From CAVVXX01 sp963707975 (GTDB taxonomy: Bacteria > Pseudomonadota > Alphaproteobacteria > Micropepsales > Micropepsaceae): 64,000 bases of DNA. Location of the stretch: assembly GCA_963707975.1 (NCBI GenBank), contig OY970177.1, positions 1,426,001 through 1,490,000 on the forward strand, in the 5' to 3' direction. Positions 8,612 through 16,524 of the stretch are shown in pieces. The position numbers and the translations under genes are program-made. The notes below the pieces were generated by a model. It searched no databases. It worked only from the letters and a program-made list of their open reading frames with translations, and was not told the origin of the DNA. Position 1 is the first letter of the stretch. The number at the start of each line of letters is the position of its first letter.

Positions 8612-10231
8612 ATGAGTTACCCGGAAAGAATATTTGTTGCCTCGTCACCGGGCGTGGCATTTCGAATGACACTCGCCAATATAGTAACTATCGATCCAGC
8701 TCCAGCTGTAATCGTGCTCATTCTTATCAGCACGATCGCCCGCATTGCGTTGGCTGCGGCAGTGGGGCTTGGAACCGACGAGGCATACACTGTCGCGAAT
8801 GCCCGAAACCTAGCCTTGAGTTATGTAGATTATCCTCCGCTGCATGTTTGGCTCGTCGGCACTTGGTCCTGGCTTTGGCATTCAGAGCTTCCAGTGATTG
8901 TACGTTTACCCTTCATCGCACTGTTCGCTGGTTCTACATGGGTGATGTTCAGGTTGGCGGCATTTCTGTTCGACGCGCGAGTAGGTTTCTGGTCGGCACT
9001 GCTGTTCAATTTGGCGCCAGTATTCTCCCTCGCACATGGAAGCTGGGTGCTTCCCGATGGACCGCTCATCTTCTTCCTGCTGTCAGGGGCTTTGGTCGTC
9101 GCACGATTACTGTTTGCAACTGCTGAACCATCATACTCGTTTACGAGCTGGCTTATTGCGGGCTCGCTTGCCGGACTCGCCATGCTTTCCAAATACCATG
9201 GCGCATTTCTTCCGGCCGGCATACTGGCCTTCCTTATGAGCTGGGCTCCTGGTAGACGCGTACTGGCTTTGCCCGGCCCATGGGTTGGTGCGACGCTTGC
9301 GATACTCGTTTTCTCGCCGGTTATTATCTGGAACGTAAACCATGACTGGGCGGGGTTATTTTTCCAGACAAAACGGCTCACTGAGTCCGCTGATCTGAAT
9401 CCCACCCGTGTGTTCATCAGTATTGCAGGCCAGGCAGGTTATCTCGCGCCATGGCTTTTCATACCTCTTGCAATTGTTTGGATACGTGCGCTCGCGCGCG
9501 GCCCACGTGATCCCCGCACGTGGTTCTTGGCGCTGCTTGCGAGCGGCCCCATCGTTACATTCACGGCATTGACTCTCATTTCCCGGGGGCTGCCGCATTG
9601 GACCATGCCGGGTTGGTTATTTGTGTTTCCGCTTCTTGGAGTGGAGGCAGCGTACCTGGCGCAAACAAGGCCGAAGGTCATGATCAATGCGACCAGCGCT
9701 GCCCTGGCAACCTTGATAGCTGTGTTCTTCGTTTTGGGGACCAACGCCAGAAGTGGGTGGCTCACATACGAACTGCCTCAGCGGCTCGCACATAACGATC
9801 CGACGCTTGACCTAGTGAGCTGGGATGAGCTTGGAACGATTATTTCTAACCGAAAACTCTTGAATGAGCAGACACCAGCTATTGCTGCCACTCACTGGGG
9901 TGAAGCGGGAAAACTGAACTACAGCATGGGGGCGGCTATTCCAGTGCTCTGCCTGTGTTCGGATCCACATCAATTTCGTTACTTGTACAATCTTGAACAC
10001 CTAACAGGGCGCAACATCATTGTGATCGGCGATCACAGAGACATGAAGAAGCGTGATCCGGCTTTGACACGTTGGTTCGACCGGATTGAGGTGCTTCCTC
10101 CGATAGTGCTTCATCGCGGCGGTAGATTAGCTATCCAACTCACAGCCATTCGTGGTGTGGGCTTTCGCCCTTCCGGAGGGCCGACCACTCTTGCTTCACA
10201 GCTCGAAACCGTTTCGCACTGGGCTTTATAA
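8612..10231 (+). CDS. GT39/PMT-family integral-membrane glycosyltransferase
   Basis: A 539-residue polytopic protein of the same superfamily as the gene at 6473, read divergently from it. Signature: GLGTDEAYTVANARNLALSYVDYPPLH (the acidic pair and the following PP motif), LPDGP in a later loop, and about ten membrane segments. The start is ATG at 8612 with AGAGG at a spacing of 5. It probably uses a polyprenyl-linked sugar made by the neighbouring GT2 enzyme. The acceptor is unknown (lipid A, O-antigen or protein). Confidence 0.87.
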   Translation: MSYPERIFVASSPGVAFRMTLANIVTIDPAPAVIVLILISTIARIALAAAVGLGTDEAYTVANARNLALSYVDYPPLHVWLVGTWSWLWHSELPVIVRLPFIALFAGSTWVMFRLAAFLFDARVGFWSALLFNLAPVFSLAHGSWVLPDGPLIFFLLSGALVVARLLFATAEPSYSFTSWLIAGSLAGLAMLSKYHGAFLPAGILAFLMSWAPGRRVLALPGPWVGATLAILVFSPVIIWNVNHDWAGLFFQTKRLTESADLNPTRVFISIAGQAGYLAPWLFIPLAIVWIRALARGPRDPRTWFLALLASGPIVTFTALTLISRGLPHWTMPGWLFVFPLLGVEAAYLAQTRPKVMINATSAALATLIAVFFVLGTNARSGWLTYELPQRLAHNDPTLDLVSWDELGTIISNRKLLNEQTPAIAATHWGEAGKLNYSMGAAIPVLCLCSDPHQFRYLYNLEHLTGRNIIVIGDHRDMKKRDPALTRWFDRIEVLPPIVLHRGGRLAIQLTAIRGVGFRPSGGPTTLASQLETVSHWAL

Positions 10232-10344
10232 ACATTATGGGTACGAGATATGGGATCAATTATTTGCGCACATACATTCGCAATTCTTGGTTGTGCTATT
10301 GAGATCAAATTGTCGACGTAAAATGTTAGGAGGTTTGAACGAAG

Positions 10345-11163
10345 ATGAGAAAGGCCATTGGGGAATACGCAGGACGGTGTCATGTGAAACTATGCGCGAC
10401 TTTAAGCCCGTTACTATTCGCACTGTTTGCAGCCGGCACATTCACTGGGAGTGCTTTAGCAGCAGAACCATTACAGCGCGACGAGCAGAGCTCAGTGGTG
10501 GCGGAACCTGACCCCCAAGAAGACGCGAACGACCCATTTGAGTCCGTTAACCGCGTAGTTTTCGATGCCAGCATGGCGCTCGATCACGCCATTATTCGAC
10601 CGATAGCGGTCGGCTACGGTGCGCTTGTGCCTGAAGGGGTTCGCCATTCGGTTCGTAATTTTCTAAACAATCTCGATTCGCCTCCGGTTCTCGCCAATCA
10701 ACTTTTCCAAGGCGAGTTTCAGGATGCGGGCATCACGGCTGCGCGCTTCGGGGTGAACACGACGGTTGGTGTTGGGGGCTTGTTCGAGGTGGCTGAAGAC
10801 TGGGGTCTACCTCACCATAGTGCAGATTTTGGCGAGACCCTGGGGAGGTATGGCGTCGGCGAGGGGCCCTATCTCTTTCTCCCCTTGATCGGCCCAGCAC
10901 CACCGCGCGATCTCGCCGGCCGGGTCGTGGACTACTTTCTTGACCCTCTAAGCTACGTGCAATGGGGGAGTCGATCGTATGTACCGTACCTTCGTGTCAC
11001 GTTGGACGCTGTGGACCTGCGTCAGCGCAATATTGAAGCGTTAGATGAAGTTGAGCACTCATCCGTAGACTATTATGCCTCAGTGCGCAGTCTCTATCGG
11101 CAGACTCGAAACTCTGAGATTAATAATGATCAGACCAACATGGAGAATTTGCCGAATTTCTAG
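10345..11163 (+). CDS. mlaA: MlaA/VacJ-family outer-membrane lipid-asymmetry protein
   Basis: MlaA removes misplaced phospholipids from the outer leaflet and passes them to the Mla pathway. Family motifs seen: DPFESVNRVVF (about 55-65), NNLDSPPVLANQLFQGEF, ARFGVNTTVGVGGLFEVA, and DFGETLGRYGVGEGPYLFLPLIGPAPPRD. The signal peptide appears to end at ALA-AEP. I see no lipobox cysteine, although MlaA of enterobacteria is a lipoprotein. The start is ATG at 10345 with GGAGG 11 bases upstream. No other mla genes are in the window, and its placement in the low-GC island is unusual for a housekeeping mlaA. Confidence 0.88.
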   Translation: MRKAIGEYAGRCHVKLCATLSPLLFALFAAGTFTGSALAAEPLQRDEQSSVVAEPDPQEDANDPFESVNRVVFDASMALDHAIIRPIAVGYGALVPEGVRHSVRNFLNNLDSPPVLANQLFQGEFQDAGITAARFGVNTTVGVGGLFEVAEDWGLPHHSADFGETLGRYGVGEGPYLFLPLIGPAPPRDLAGRVVDYFLDPLSYVQWGSRSYVPYLRVTLDAVDLRQRNIEALDEVEHSSVDYYASVRSLYRQTRNSEINNDQTNMENLPNF

Positions 11164-11230
11164 TTTAGTGGCCGGGGTCATGTCATTACGGATGTTTTGT
11201 GCCAGCGAGATAGAGAGCCGACCGCACCGA

Positions 11231-11292
11231 AATGTCCCCTTATGGCGATTAGCAGACATTCACGCAACGTCCGCTTCTGACCCAAAGCGGAC
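11231..11292. repeat. Island palindrome, copy 2 (with a second hairpin)
   Basis: The motif aatgtccccttatggcga... agcagacatt (11231-11260) is followed by a second stem-loop gtccgctt-ctgaccc-aagcggac (11269-11292). It sits between the convergent ends of mlaA and the hydrolase gene, so it may also end transcription. Confidence 0.6.
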
Positions 11293-11362
11293 TTGTCCCA
11301 CCTTTTCGCCAACTAGGTAATGGAGTGATACTCGCTCAATCTGGCAGCAAGCGGGCCCCTAA

Positions 11363-12367
11363 TTAAATCTTCGACCGCATCATGCTCTTCGCCGTATCAA
11401 CTTCGGACTTGAGGGCGCGCCTGTCATAGGTCATGTCCATGTGACCGACGTCCGGAATAATCGTAACTTTGATGGCTTGGTTAGTGCTTTCGATTTCGTG
11501 CTGATACTTATCGGCGTAAAATAACTCGTCCTGCGCGCCAATCATCACTTGAACAGGCTTGTGAATCCGCACCAATGCGCCTTTCCAATCACGTGGCAGG
11601 CTTAATGATTGTAGTAGTGCAAAGCTATAGAAGCGCGGACGATGCCCGGGAGCATTTTCTGGGACGGCGAACGCTATAACATTCAGATGATCAAGGACGG
11701 AAACGCCGAATCGATTAAGGATGCTTAGAATGACGATGCGCGGAAGGGAAACGTTGGTCCAACCGCCCTCTTGAGGACGATCCATCGGGGTGTTCGCTCC
11801 CATGAAGGGCGACAAGGCTAGATAGGCATCAAAATCGGCCGCGTTAGGCTGACCTGCCACCCGCAGGACAAAACTTCCTCCCAAAGAATGACCCAGCAGT
11901 AGACGTTTTTCCGAGGGATGTTCTTTTTCGATAATCGCGATCAGATCATGGAGGTCGTCCGCGCTTTGCCCGCGGAACGCAACGTCGCCCAGCGGGCCGC
12001 TCAGACCATGACCGCGCAAATCTACCGCATAGACACTGAAACCTTGTGCCTGGAGGGCGCGAGCCACTCCGTGGATGGCAATAGCGGTTCCTGAGGAACC
12101 ATGTACCACTACGGCGACACCGCCACCGGGCTGGCCAGCATAGTAACGATAAGCGAGCTTTTGCCCGTCACGGGCCGTGTAGAAGCTGTAGGGCGGGAGA
12201 TCAGTGGCGAAACTGCCGATCACACTATCAGCTTTGTCAATCGACGCGATAAGCGGCGGGACCTTTGGTGCGGTGAAAAGAAGTACGCCTCCCAAGACAA
12301 CGAACATCGTACCAAAGGAGGCTATGATGCCGAACAAAACGCGCTTTAACGAGCGTGAGAAAGTCAT
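11363..12367 (-). CDS. Membrane-anchored alpha/beta hydrolase (serine lipase/esterase-like)
   Basis: One N-terminal membrane helix (about residues 10-32) anchors a hydrolase domain of the monoacylglycerol-lipase (Hydrolase_4) type. Seen: oxyanion-loop motif VVVHGSSGTA (about 86-95), the nucleophile elbow GHSLGGS, a late acidic residue in GAQDELF and the catalytic histidine in DVGHMDM. The fold and triad are clear. The substrate is not known; short acyl esters, monoglycerides or quorum lactones are all possible. It is transcribed alone, convergent with mlaA. Confidence 0.85.
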   Translation of the reverse strand: MTFSRSLKRVLFGIIASFGTMFVVLGGVLLFTAPKVPPLIASIDKADSVIGSFATDLPPYSFYTARDGQKLAYRYYAGQPGGGVAVVVHGSSGTAIAIHGVARALQAQGFSVYAVDLRGHGLSGPLGDVAFRGQSADDLHDLIAIIEKEHPSEKRLLLGHSLGGSFVLRVAGQPNAADFDAYLALSPFMGANTPMDRPQEGGWTNVSLPRIVILSILNRFGVSVLDHLNVIAFAVPENAPGHRPRFYSFALLQSLSLPRDWKGALVRIHKPVQVMIGAQDELFYADKYQHEIESTNQAIKVTIIPDVGHMDMTYDRRALKSEVDTAKSMMRSKI

Positions 12368-12858
12368 GATCGATCTGCTGAATTTTTACCCTAGAATTAA
12401 TACCATAGATCGAGGGTGGCAGGCGCGTCGGAATGTCTGCTTTTGGCGATAAGCAGACATTCGTTCGCCCTATCACTAATCTCCCAAAGGCGGGCAGTAA
12501 GCGCACCGAACCCTTCATCGGCCCTTGAAAGCGCCGTGCGTGTTAAATGGCAGGACGGCGCCGTCCTCGCCCCAAGGACTTGTCGTGCAGCTCAGCGACC
12601 CGTGCATGTTTACCAAAGGCCTAGCTCCGAAATTAGGCGGGACAAGTTATCACCTCCGGAAAATCTCAATTAGATAACTTGACGATCCGGGGAGCCAGAT
12701 AAACGCAACGGACTAGCGCCGATTGCTGTACTTTATTCACGTGATCGGCAGGGAGTTTTTCCCGCGGGTTTGGGGGATGCCTACTGGCCACAGGTTCATG
12801 GGTAGCGCTTAAGAAAAAAAGTGAAGTACCTGAAGTGATTCAGTTATTCTTGATGGAT
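12368..12858. other. Non-coding stretch at the right edge of the low-GC region
   Basis: About 490 bases between the hydrolase and tRNA-Ser with one island palindrome (12432-12461) and nothing else I can support. Short frames here lack ribosome sites and homology. The sequence just before the tRNA is AT-rich (cttaagaaaaaaagtgaag). Confidence 0.45.
12432..12461. repeat. Island palindrome, copy 3 (perfect)
   Basis: A perfect 11-bp inverted repeat, aatgtctgctt / aagcagacatt, around the 8-base loop ttggcgat. It is the best copy of the motif also found at 1196 and 11231. Confidence 0.7.
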
Positions 12859-12948
12859 TGGCGGACAGAGTGGGATTCGAACCCACGAAACGGTTTCCCG
12901 TTTACACGCTTTCCAAGCGTGCGCCTTCAGCCGCTCGGCCATCTGTCC
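12859..12948 (-). tRNA. tRNA-Ser (anticodon GGA)
   Basis: A complete 90-nt serine tRNA with a 7-bp acceptor stem (GGACAGA/TCTGTCC), a long variable arm, the T-loop GGTTCGAATCC, an encoded 3' CCA, and anticodon GGA in the loop TTGGAAA (anticodon at 12912-12914). It stands at the change from low-GC accessory DNA to the GC-rich core, a common place for island integration. Confidence 0.95.
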
Positions 12949-12984
12949 ACTCTTCGCCCGTAGGCGCACGCATCTTAATTGAAT

Positions 12985-13034
12985 CGGCTCGCGAAGCGAG
13001 CCGCTGGCACCTTCAGCCACTCGGCCATCTGTCC
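12985..13034 (-). pseudogene. Truncated tRNA-Ser 5' end joined to a hairpin
   Basis: Bases 13007-13034 repeat the first 28 nt of the neighbouring tRNA-Ser with two changes (acceptor strand and D-arm). The copy then breaks off into an 8-bp GC hairpin (12985-13003, CGGCTCGC/GCGAGCCG) instead of an anticodon arm. Both copies face the same way, about 60 bases apart. This looks like the remains of a second tRNA-Ser gene or a recombination scar; no function is implied. Confidence 0.6.
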
Positions 13035-13066
13035 GGTGCAGCGCGGCGACTATAGCGGCCGGCGCC

Positions 13067-13103
13067 AAAAACGAAAGCGGCGCGCCCCGCTAAGAGCGCG
13101 CCG
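13067..13103 (-). terminator. Rho-independent terminator of the small membrane-protein gene
   Basis: On the minus strand, just after the stop at 13125, lies an 8-bp GC stem (CGGCGCGC/GCGCGCCG, 10-base loop) followed by CTTTCGTTTTT. It insulates this gene from the tRNA-Ser region. Confidence 0.75.
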
Positions 13104-13124
13104 TGTTTCGTTCCGAATGAACGG

Positions 13125-13550
13125 TCAGTCTGTGCCGGCTTTGCCGAGGCCGAGATCGTGTTCGGCCGCCACCACAGAGATGGTGTAGCCCGCAATCACA
13201 TCGACCAGCGTCATGGCCGTGACGAAGAAGTACGCCGAAGTGGCGAAGCCCTTCAGCGTGATGAATTCCATCAGCGCAATGATGAACACGATCATCGACA
13301 GCCCGTGATTGATCAGCTGCCGCGCAGTGGTGCGTGTGGATTTGATAATTTCGATGAAGAGTAGCACCAGCGCCAGCAGGATGAAGAAATCGCTGCCGCT
13401 GAATTTCCACTCGTCGCCCGAAATCACCGGAACGGTAAACAACACTCCGCCCAGCATGCCCTGAATGTCGTGCGCGCCGAACAGGCCGCCCCCGAACGCG
13501 ACGAAGTTGTAAAGGATGACCGCAATGGCCAGCAGCGGAAGCACTTTCAT
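13125..13550 (-). CDS. Four-helix membrane protein of unknown function
   Basis: 141 residues with four hydrophobic segments (about residues 5-25, 52-70, 83-100 and 104-128) and short charged loops (KSTRTTARQ between helices 2 and 3). I recognise no domain; the composition suggests a small inner-membrane protein. It is expressed alone with its own terminator and an ATG start. It is the first gene of the GC-rich core to the right of tRNA-Ser. Confidence 0.75.
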   Translation of the reverse strand: MKVLPLLAIAVILYNFVAFGGGLFGAHDIQGMLGGVLFTVPVISGDEWKFSGSDFFILLALVLLFIEIIKSTRTTARQLINHGLSMIVFIIALMEFITLKGFATSAYFFVTAMTLVDVIAGYTISVVAAEHDLGLGKAGTD

Positions 13551-13664
13551 ATGGTCTCTCCGGCGTGGTTAATCCCCTAGACCATCAGTGTATCAGATTT
13601 GGGCGAAACTGGGGCGTGGCCGCAGCGCCATGGTAAATTCACATACGCAACCGCGGCGAATTGT

Positions 13665-14003
13665 TCAGCTTTTGGCGGTTCCCGCATACCCGCGTTTGGC
13701 GCGGGCGCGCTCGCGATAGATCAAATAAAGATTGCGCGCATAGATTGCGAGCGGCGCCCCTTGGCCGATCAGCAGCGGTAAACTGCCCAAATGGATCACA
13801 TAGGCCAGGCTGATCGCGCCGCCAACGAGGCTGCAATACCAAAATGCGATGGGAATGACGCTGCGCCCCTCCTGCTCGCTTTTTAGCCACTGGATCAGAA
13901 AGCGCACGCCGAACACGGCTTGGCCAAGGAAGCCGATACCGGTCCAGGCCGTATCGACCGGATGCTGGGCTGCGTACATATACCAGTGCGTCAGATAGCT
14001 CAT
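13665..14003 (-). CDS. LAB_N (lipid A biosynthesis N-terminal domain) membrane protein
   Basis: A 112-residue, three-helix protein with the LAB_N domain otherwise found at the N-terminus of some LpxB-like proteins: TGIGFLGQAVFGVRFLIQW, SVIPIAFWYCSLVGGAISL, GQGAPLAIYARNLYLI. Stand-alone versions usually sit beside a GT2 enzyme and an ArnT-like transferase, as here. Its start overlaps the end of the GT2 gene by 4 bases (ATGA), so the two are coupled. It is probably a helper in lipid A or undecaprenyl-linked sugar modification; the exact role is not established. Confidence 0.88.
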   Translation of the reverse strand: MSYLTHWYMYAAQHPVDTAWTGIGFLGQAVFGVRFLIQWLKSEQEGRSVIPIAFWYCSLVGGAISLAYVIHLGSLPLLIGQGAPLAIYARNLYLIYRERARAKRGYAGTAKS

Positions 14004-14734
14004 TGGAGCTCCTTGGTCTCGGCCGGCCCGCGAAAACGCCGTTGCAGCCAGCGCACGCCGAAAATATCGCTGATGCCGACGAACAGCCGGTTGCCGACGC
14101 CGTATTTGGTGACGCCACGCGTGCGCGGGCGGTGGCTCACGTCGACGAATTTCACCTCATAGCCTTCGCGCAGCATCAGCGCGATGAGAAAACGGTGAAT
14201 GTGATCGAAATAGGGCAGCGCCAGGAACGCGTCGCGCCGGAACGCCTTCAGGCTGCAGCCGACATCGGTGGCGCCGTCGTTAAGCGCCCAGCGCCGCACG
14301 CCATTGCCGACGTGCGAGGACATGCGCCGCAGGAAATTGTCATGCCGCTTCGCCCGCACGCCCGCCACCATGCTAAGGCGCGGCCCACCCGCGCGGAACA
14401 GCGCCAGCAGTTTCGGAATATCGGCGGGATCGTTCTGCCCGTCGCCATCGAGCGTCACGATGATGCTCCCGCGCGCCGCGCGCACGCCGGTGCGGGTGGC
14501 GGCGCTTTGGCCGAGATTGCGGGCGTGGCTGACCGCGCGCAGCGAAGGGATTTCCTTCTTCAGCCCGACCAGTTCCTTGGCGGTCGCGTCCGTCGAGCCG
14601 TCGTCCACGAAAATGATTTCGGCGGCAGGCTCGTTTTTCAGCGCGGCGGCGATTTCGCGCGCGAGCGGGCCCACGTTCTCGGCCTCGTCCTTGACGGGCA
14701 CCACTATGGACAGTTCGACCGCTTTTTCCGGCAC
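14000..14734 (-). CDS. GT2 glycosyltransferase, dolichol-phosphate-mannose-synthase type
   Basis: A 244-residue family 2 enzyme making a polyprenyl-phosphate sugar. Motifs: LSIVVPVKDEAENV (about 8-21), IIFVDDGSTDAT, and VTLDGDGQNDP with the catalytic DxD. There are no C-terminal membrane helices, unlike the longer GT2 at 5409. It is coupled to the LAB_N gene and is divergent from the ArnT-like gene at 14857. The three form a likely module: donor synthesis here, then transfer in the periplasm by the GT39 enzymes. Confidence 0.9.
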   Translation of the reverse strand: MPEKAVELSIVVPVKDEAENVGPLAREIAAALKNEPAAEIIFVDDGSTDATAKELVGLKKEIPSLRAVSHARNLGQSAATRTGVRAARGSIIVTLDGDGQNDPADIPKLLALFRAGGPRLSMVAGVRAKRHDNFLRRMSSHVGNGVRRWALNDGATDVGCSLKAFRRDAFLALPYFDHIHRFLIALMLREGYEVKFVDVSHRPRTRGVTKYGVGNRLFVGISDIFGVRWLQRRFRGPAETKELQ

Positions 14735-14856
14735 AGGCGCGCAATCTCCTTGGCCCGTTGGGGCCGCGCCTTATAGCGGGCGGGCGGGGCCAGAAACAGG
14801 GCCGACCGCATCAGTGGTTACTTCAAAAGGCCGCGAAAATCGGCGACTGTCCGGCC

Positions 14857-16524
14857 ATGGGGAAGACGCTTCTTGCCGCCGCCGCCCGCCGCCCGTTGGC
14901 GGCCCTTTTCCTCTTATGCTTCGTCGCCTGGCTGCCCGGCTTCTTCACGCTGCCGCCACTCGACCGCGACGAAAGCCGTTTCGCGCAGGCCAGCAAGCAG
15001 ATGCTAGAAACGGGCGATTTGGTGGACATCCACTTTGGGCCTGCAGTGCGCTATGAAAAGCCGGTTGGCATTTACTGGCTGCAAGCCGCGTCCACTTCTG
15101 TCTTGGGCGAAGGCCCGCGCAACGAGATCTGGACCTATCGTTTGCCTTCGCTCATTGGCGCATTCGCCGCGGTGATGCTCACCTTCTGGCTCGCACGCGC
15201 CTTCGTTGGTGCTGAGGCTGCTTTCACGGGCGCGGCGTTTCTCGGCCTGACGGTGCTGCTGGCGTCAGAAGCCAAGATCGCCAAGACAGACGCGGTTCTG
15301 CTTGCCACCATCGTGGCCGCGCAAGGCGTTTTGATCCGCGCCTATTTAAGCGCGCGCATGAAATCGCCGCCGCCTTCGCTGGTAGTGGCGCTCGCGGGTT
15401 GGGCTGCACTCGGCGTCGGCATTCTGGTCAAAGGGCCGGTGATCGTTCTGGTTTGTCTGGCAACAGTGATTGCAGTTTCGCTGTGGGATCGCGATTGGCG
15501 CTGGCTTGCGCGTACGCGGCCGCTTTTCGGCATCGCGCTTGCGCTTGTCATCGTGCTGCCGTGGTTCGTCGCCATCGGCATAGAAACCCATGGTGCATTT
15601 TATCAGGCGGCTTTGGGCAAGGATTTCGCTGGCAAGGTGATGGGCGGCGAAGAATCGCACGGCGCGCCACCCGGCTATTACGCGGCGCTCGCCGGTTTCA
15701 CCTTCTGGCCGGCGACATTGCTGCTGGCGCCCGGTATCGTATCGGGCATCGGCCGGCGCGCCGAACCGGCCGTGCGTTATTTGCTCTGCTGGGCGGGCGC
15801 CGCATGGCTGATGTTCGAGATCGCGCCGACCAAGCTTCCCCATTACATCCTGCCCGCATACCCCGCGCTCGCCATTCTGACGGCACTTTGGCTGCTGCGC
15901 GACGGTGCAGCCACCAAAGGCGTACGCATCGCGCAATTTATTTCGCTTGCGCTGTTCGTGTTTGTTGGTCTGTTCTTTGCGGGGTTCGTGGCGTTCGCGC
16001 CCAATCATTTCGGCTATGGCAGCGTCTGGTGGCTGCATGCCGGTGCCGCGGTCGGAATTGCCGCCATAATCGCGGCGCTTGTACTCATCGTGCGCGGGCA
16101 GCGCATCGAAGCGATGCTGATGGCCATGCTTGCGGCGCTCGTCCTTTATACCTTTGCTGGCATAGGAACCGTGCCGCGATTGCAGCAACTCTGGCTGTCG
16201 CCGCGCCTTTATGAGGCCGTGCAGGAAAACATGCGCGCGGGCGATCCGCCGGTTGTCGTCAGCGGATATGCCGAACCCAGTCTAATCTTTCTTCTTGGCA
16301 CGCCAACGCGCATCGCCAATGGCAACAACCCGGCCGGCATCGCTGCCGCGCGGGGCGGGCTCGCCCTTATCGAAACTAAACAGCAGCCAGCCTTCTTCGC
16401 TGAATTGCGCGCGCGAAATGCAATGGCACAGGCGGTCACGGAAATCGGCGGCATAAATTATTCGCATGGCCGCGCAGCGGATATGACGCTCTACCGCGTG
16501 ACGCCCACGGGGGCCGGCAAGTGA
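14857..16524 (+). CDS. ArnT-like GT39 glycosyltransferase
   Basis: A polytopic protein of about 555 residues with the ArnT signature in its first periplasmic loop: LPPLDRDESRFAQASKQML followed by VRYEKPVGIYWLQ. A middle DE/K-rich loop and about 12 hydrophobic segments follow. ArnT enzymes move an aminoarabinose-type sugar from undecaprenyl phosphate to lipid A; here the sugar is not known. I use the ATG at 14857 (MGKTLL), where the first membrane helix follows at once; the frame is open upstream to 14758. Its TGA overlaps the GTG of the next gene (GTGA). Confidence 0.87.
   Translation: MGKTLLAAAARRPLAALFLLCFVAWLPGFFTLPPLDRDESRFAQASKQMLETGDLVDIHFGPAVRYEKPVGIYWLQAASTSVLGEGPRNEIWTYRLPSLIGAFAAVMLTFWLARAFVGAEAAFTGAAFLGLTVLLASEAKIAKTDAVLLATIVAAQGVLIRAYLSARMKSPPPSLVVALAGWAALGVGILVKGPVIVLVCLATVIAVSLWDRDWRWLARTRPLFGIALALVIVLPWFVAIGIETHGAFYQAALGKDFAGKVMGGEESHGAPPGYYAALAGFTFWPATLLLAPGIVSGIGRRAEPAVRYLLCWAGAAWLMFEIAPTKLPHYILPAYPALAILTALWLLRDGAATKGVRIAQFISLALFVFVGLFFAGFVAFAPNHFGYGSVWWLHAGAAVGIAAIIAALVLIVRGQRIEAMLMAMLAALVLYTFAGIGTVPRLQQLWLSPRLYEAVQENMRAGDPPVVVSGYAEPSLIFLLGTPTRIANGNNPAGIAAARGGLALIETKQQPAFFAELRARNAMAQAVTEIGGINYSHGRAADMTLYRVTPTGAGK

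Noticed and set aside
12859..13034. A classical att site pair formed by tRNA-Ser and its partial copy
   Set aside because: The copied part is the tRNA 5' end, the two copies are only about 60 bases apart, and no integrase is present, so simple site-specific integration does not fit.
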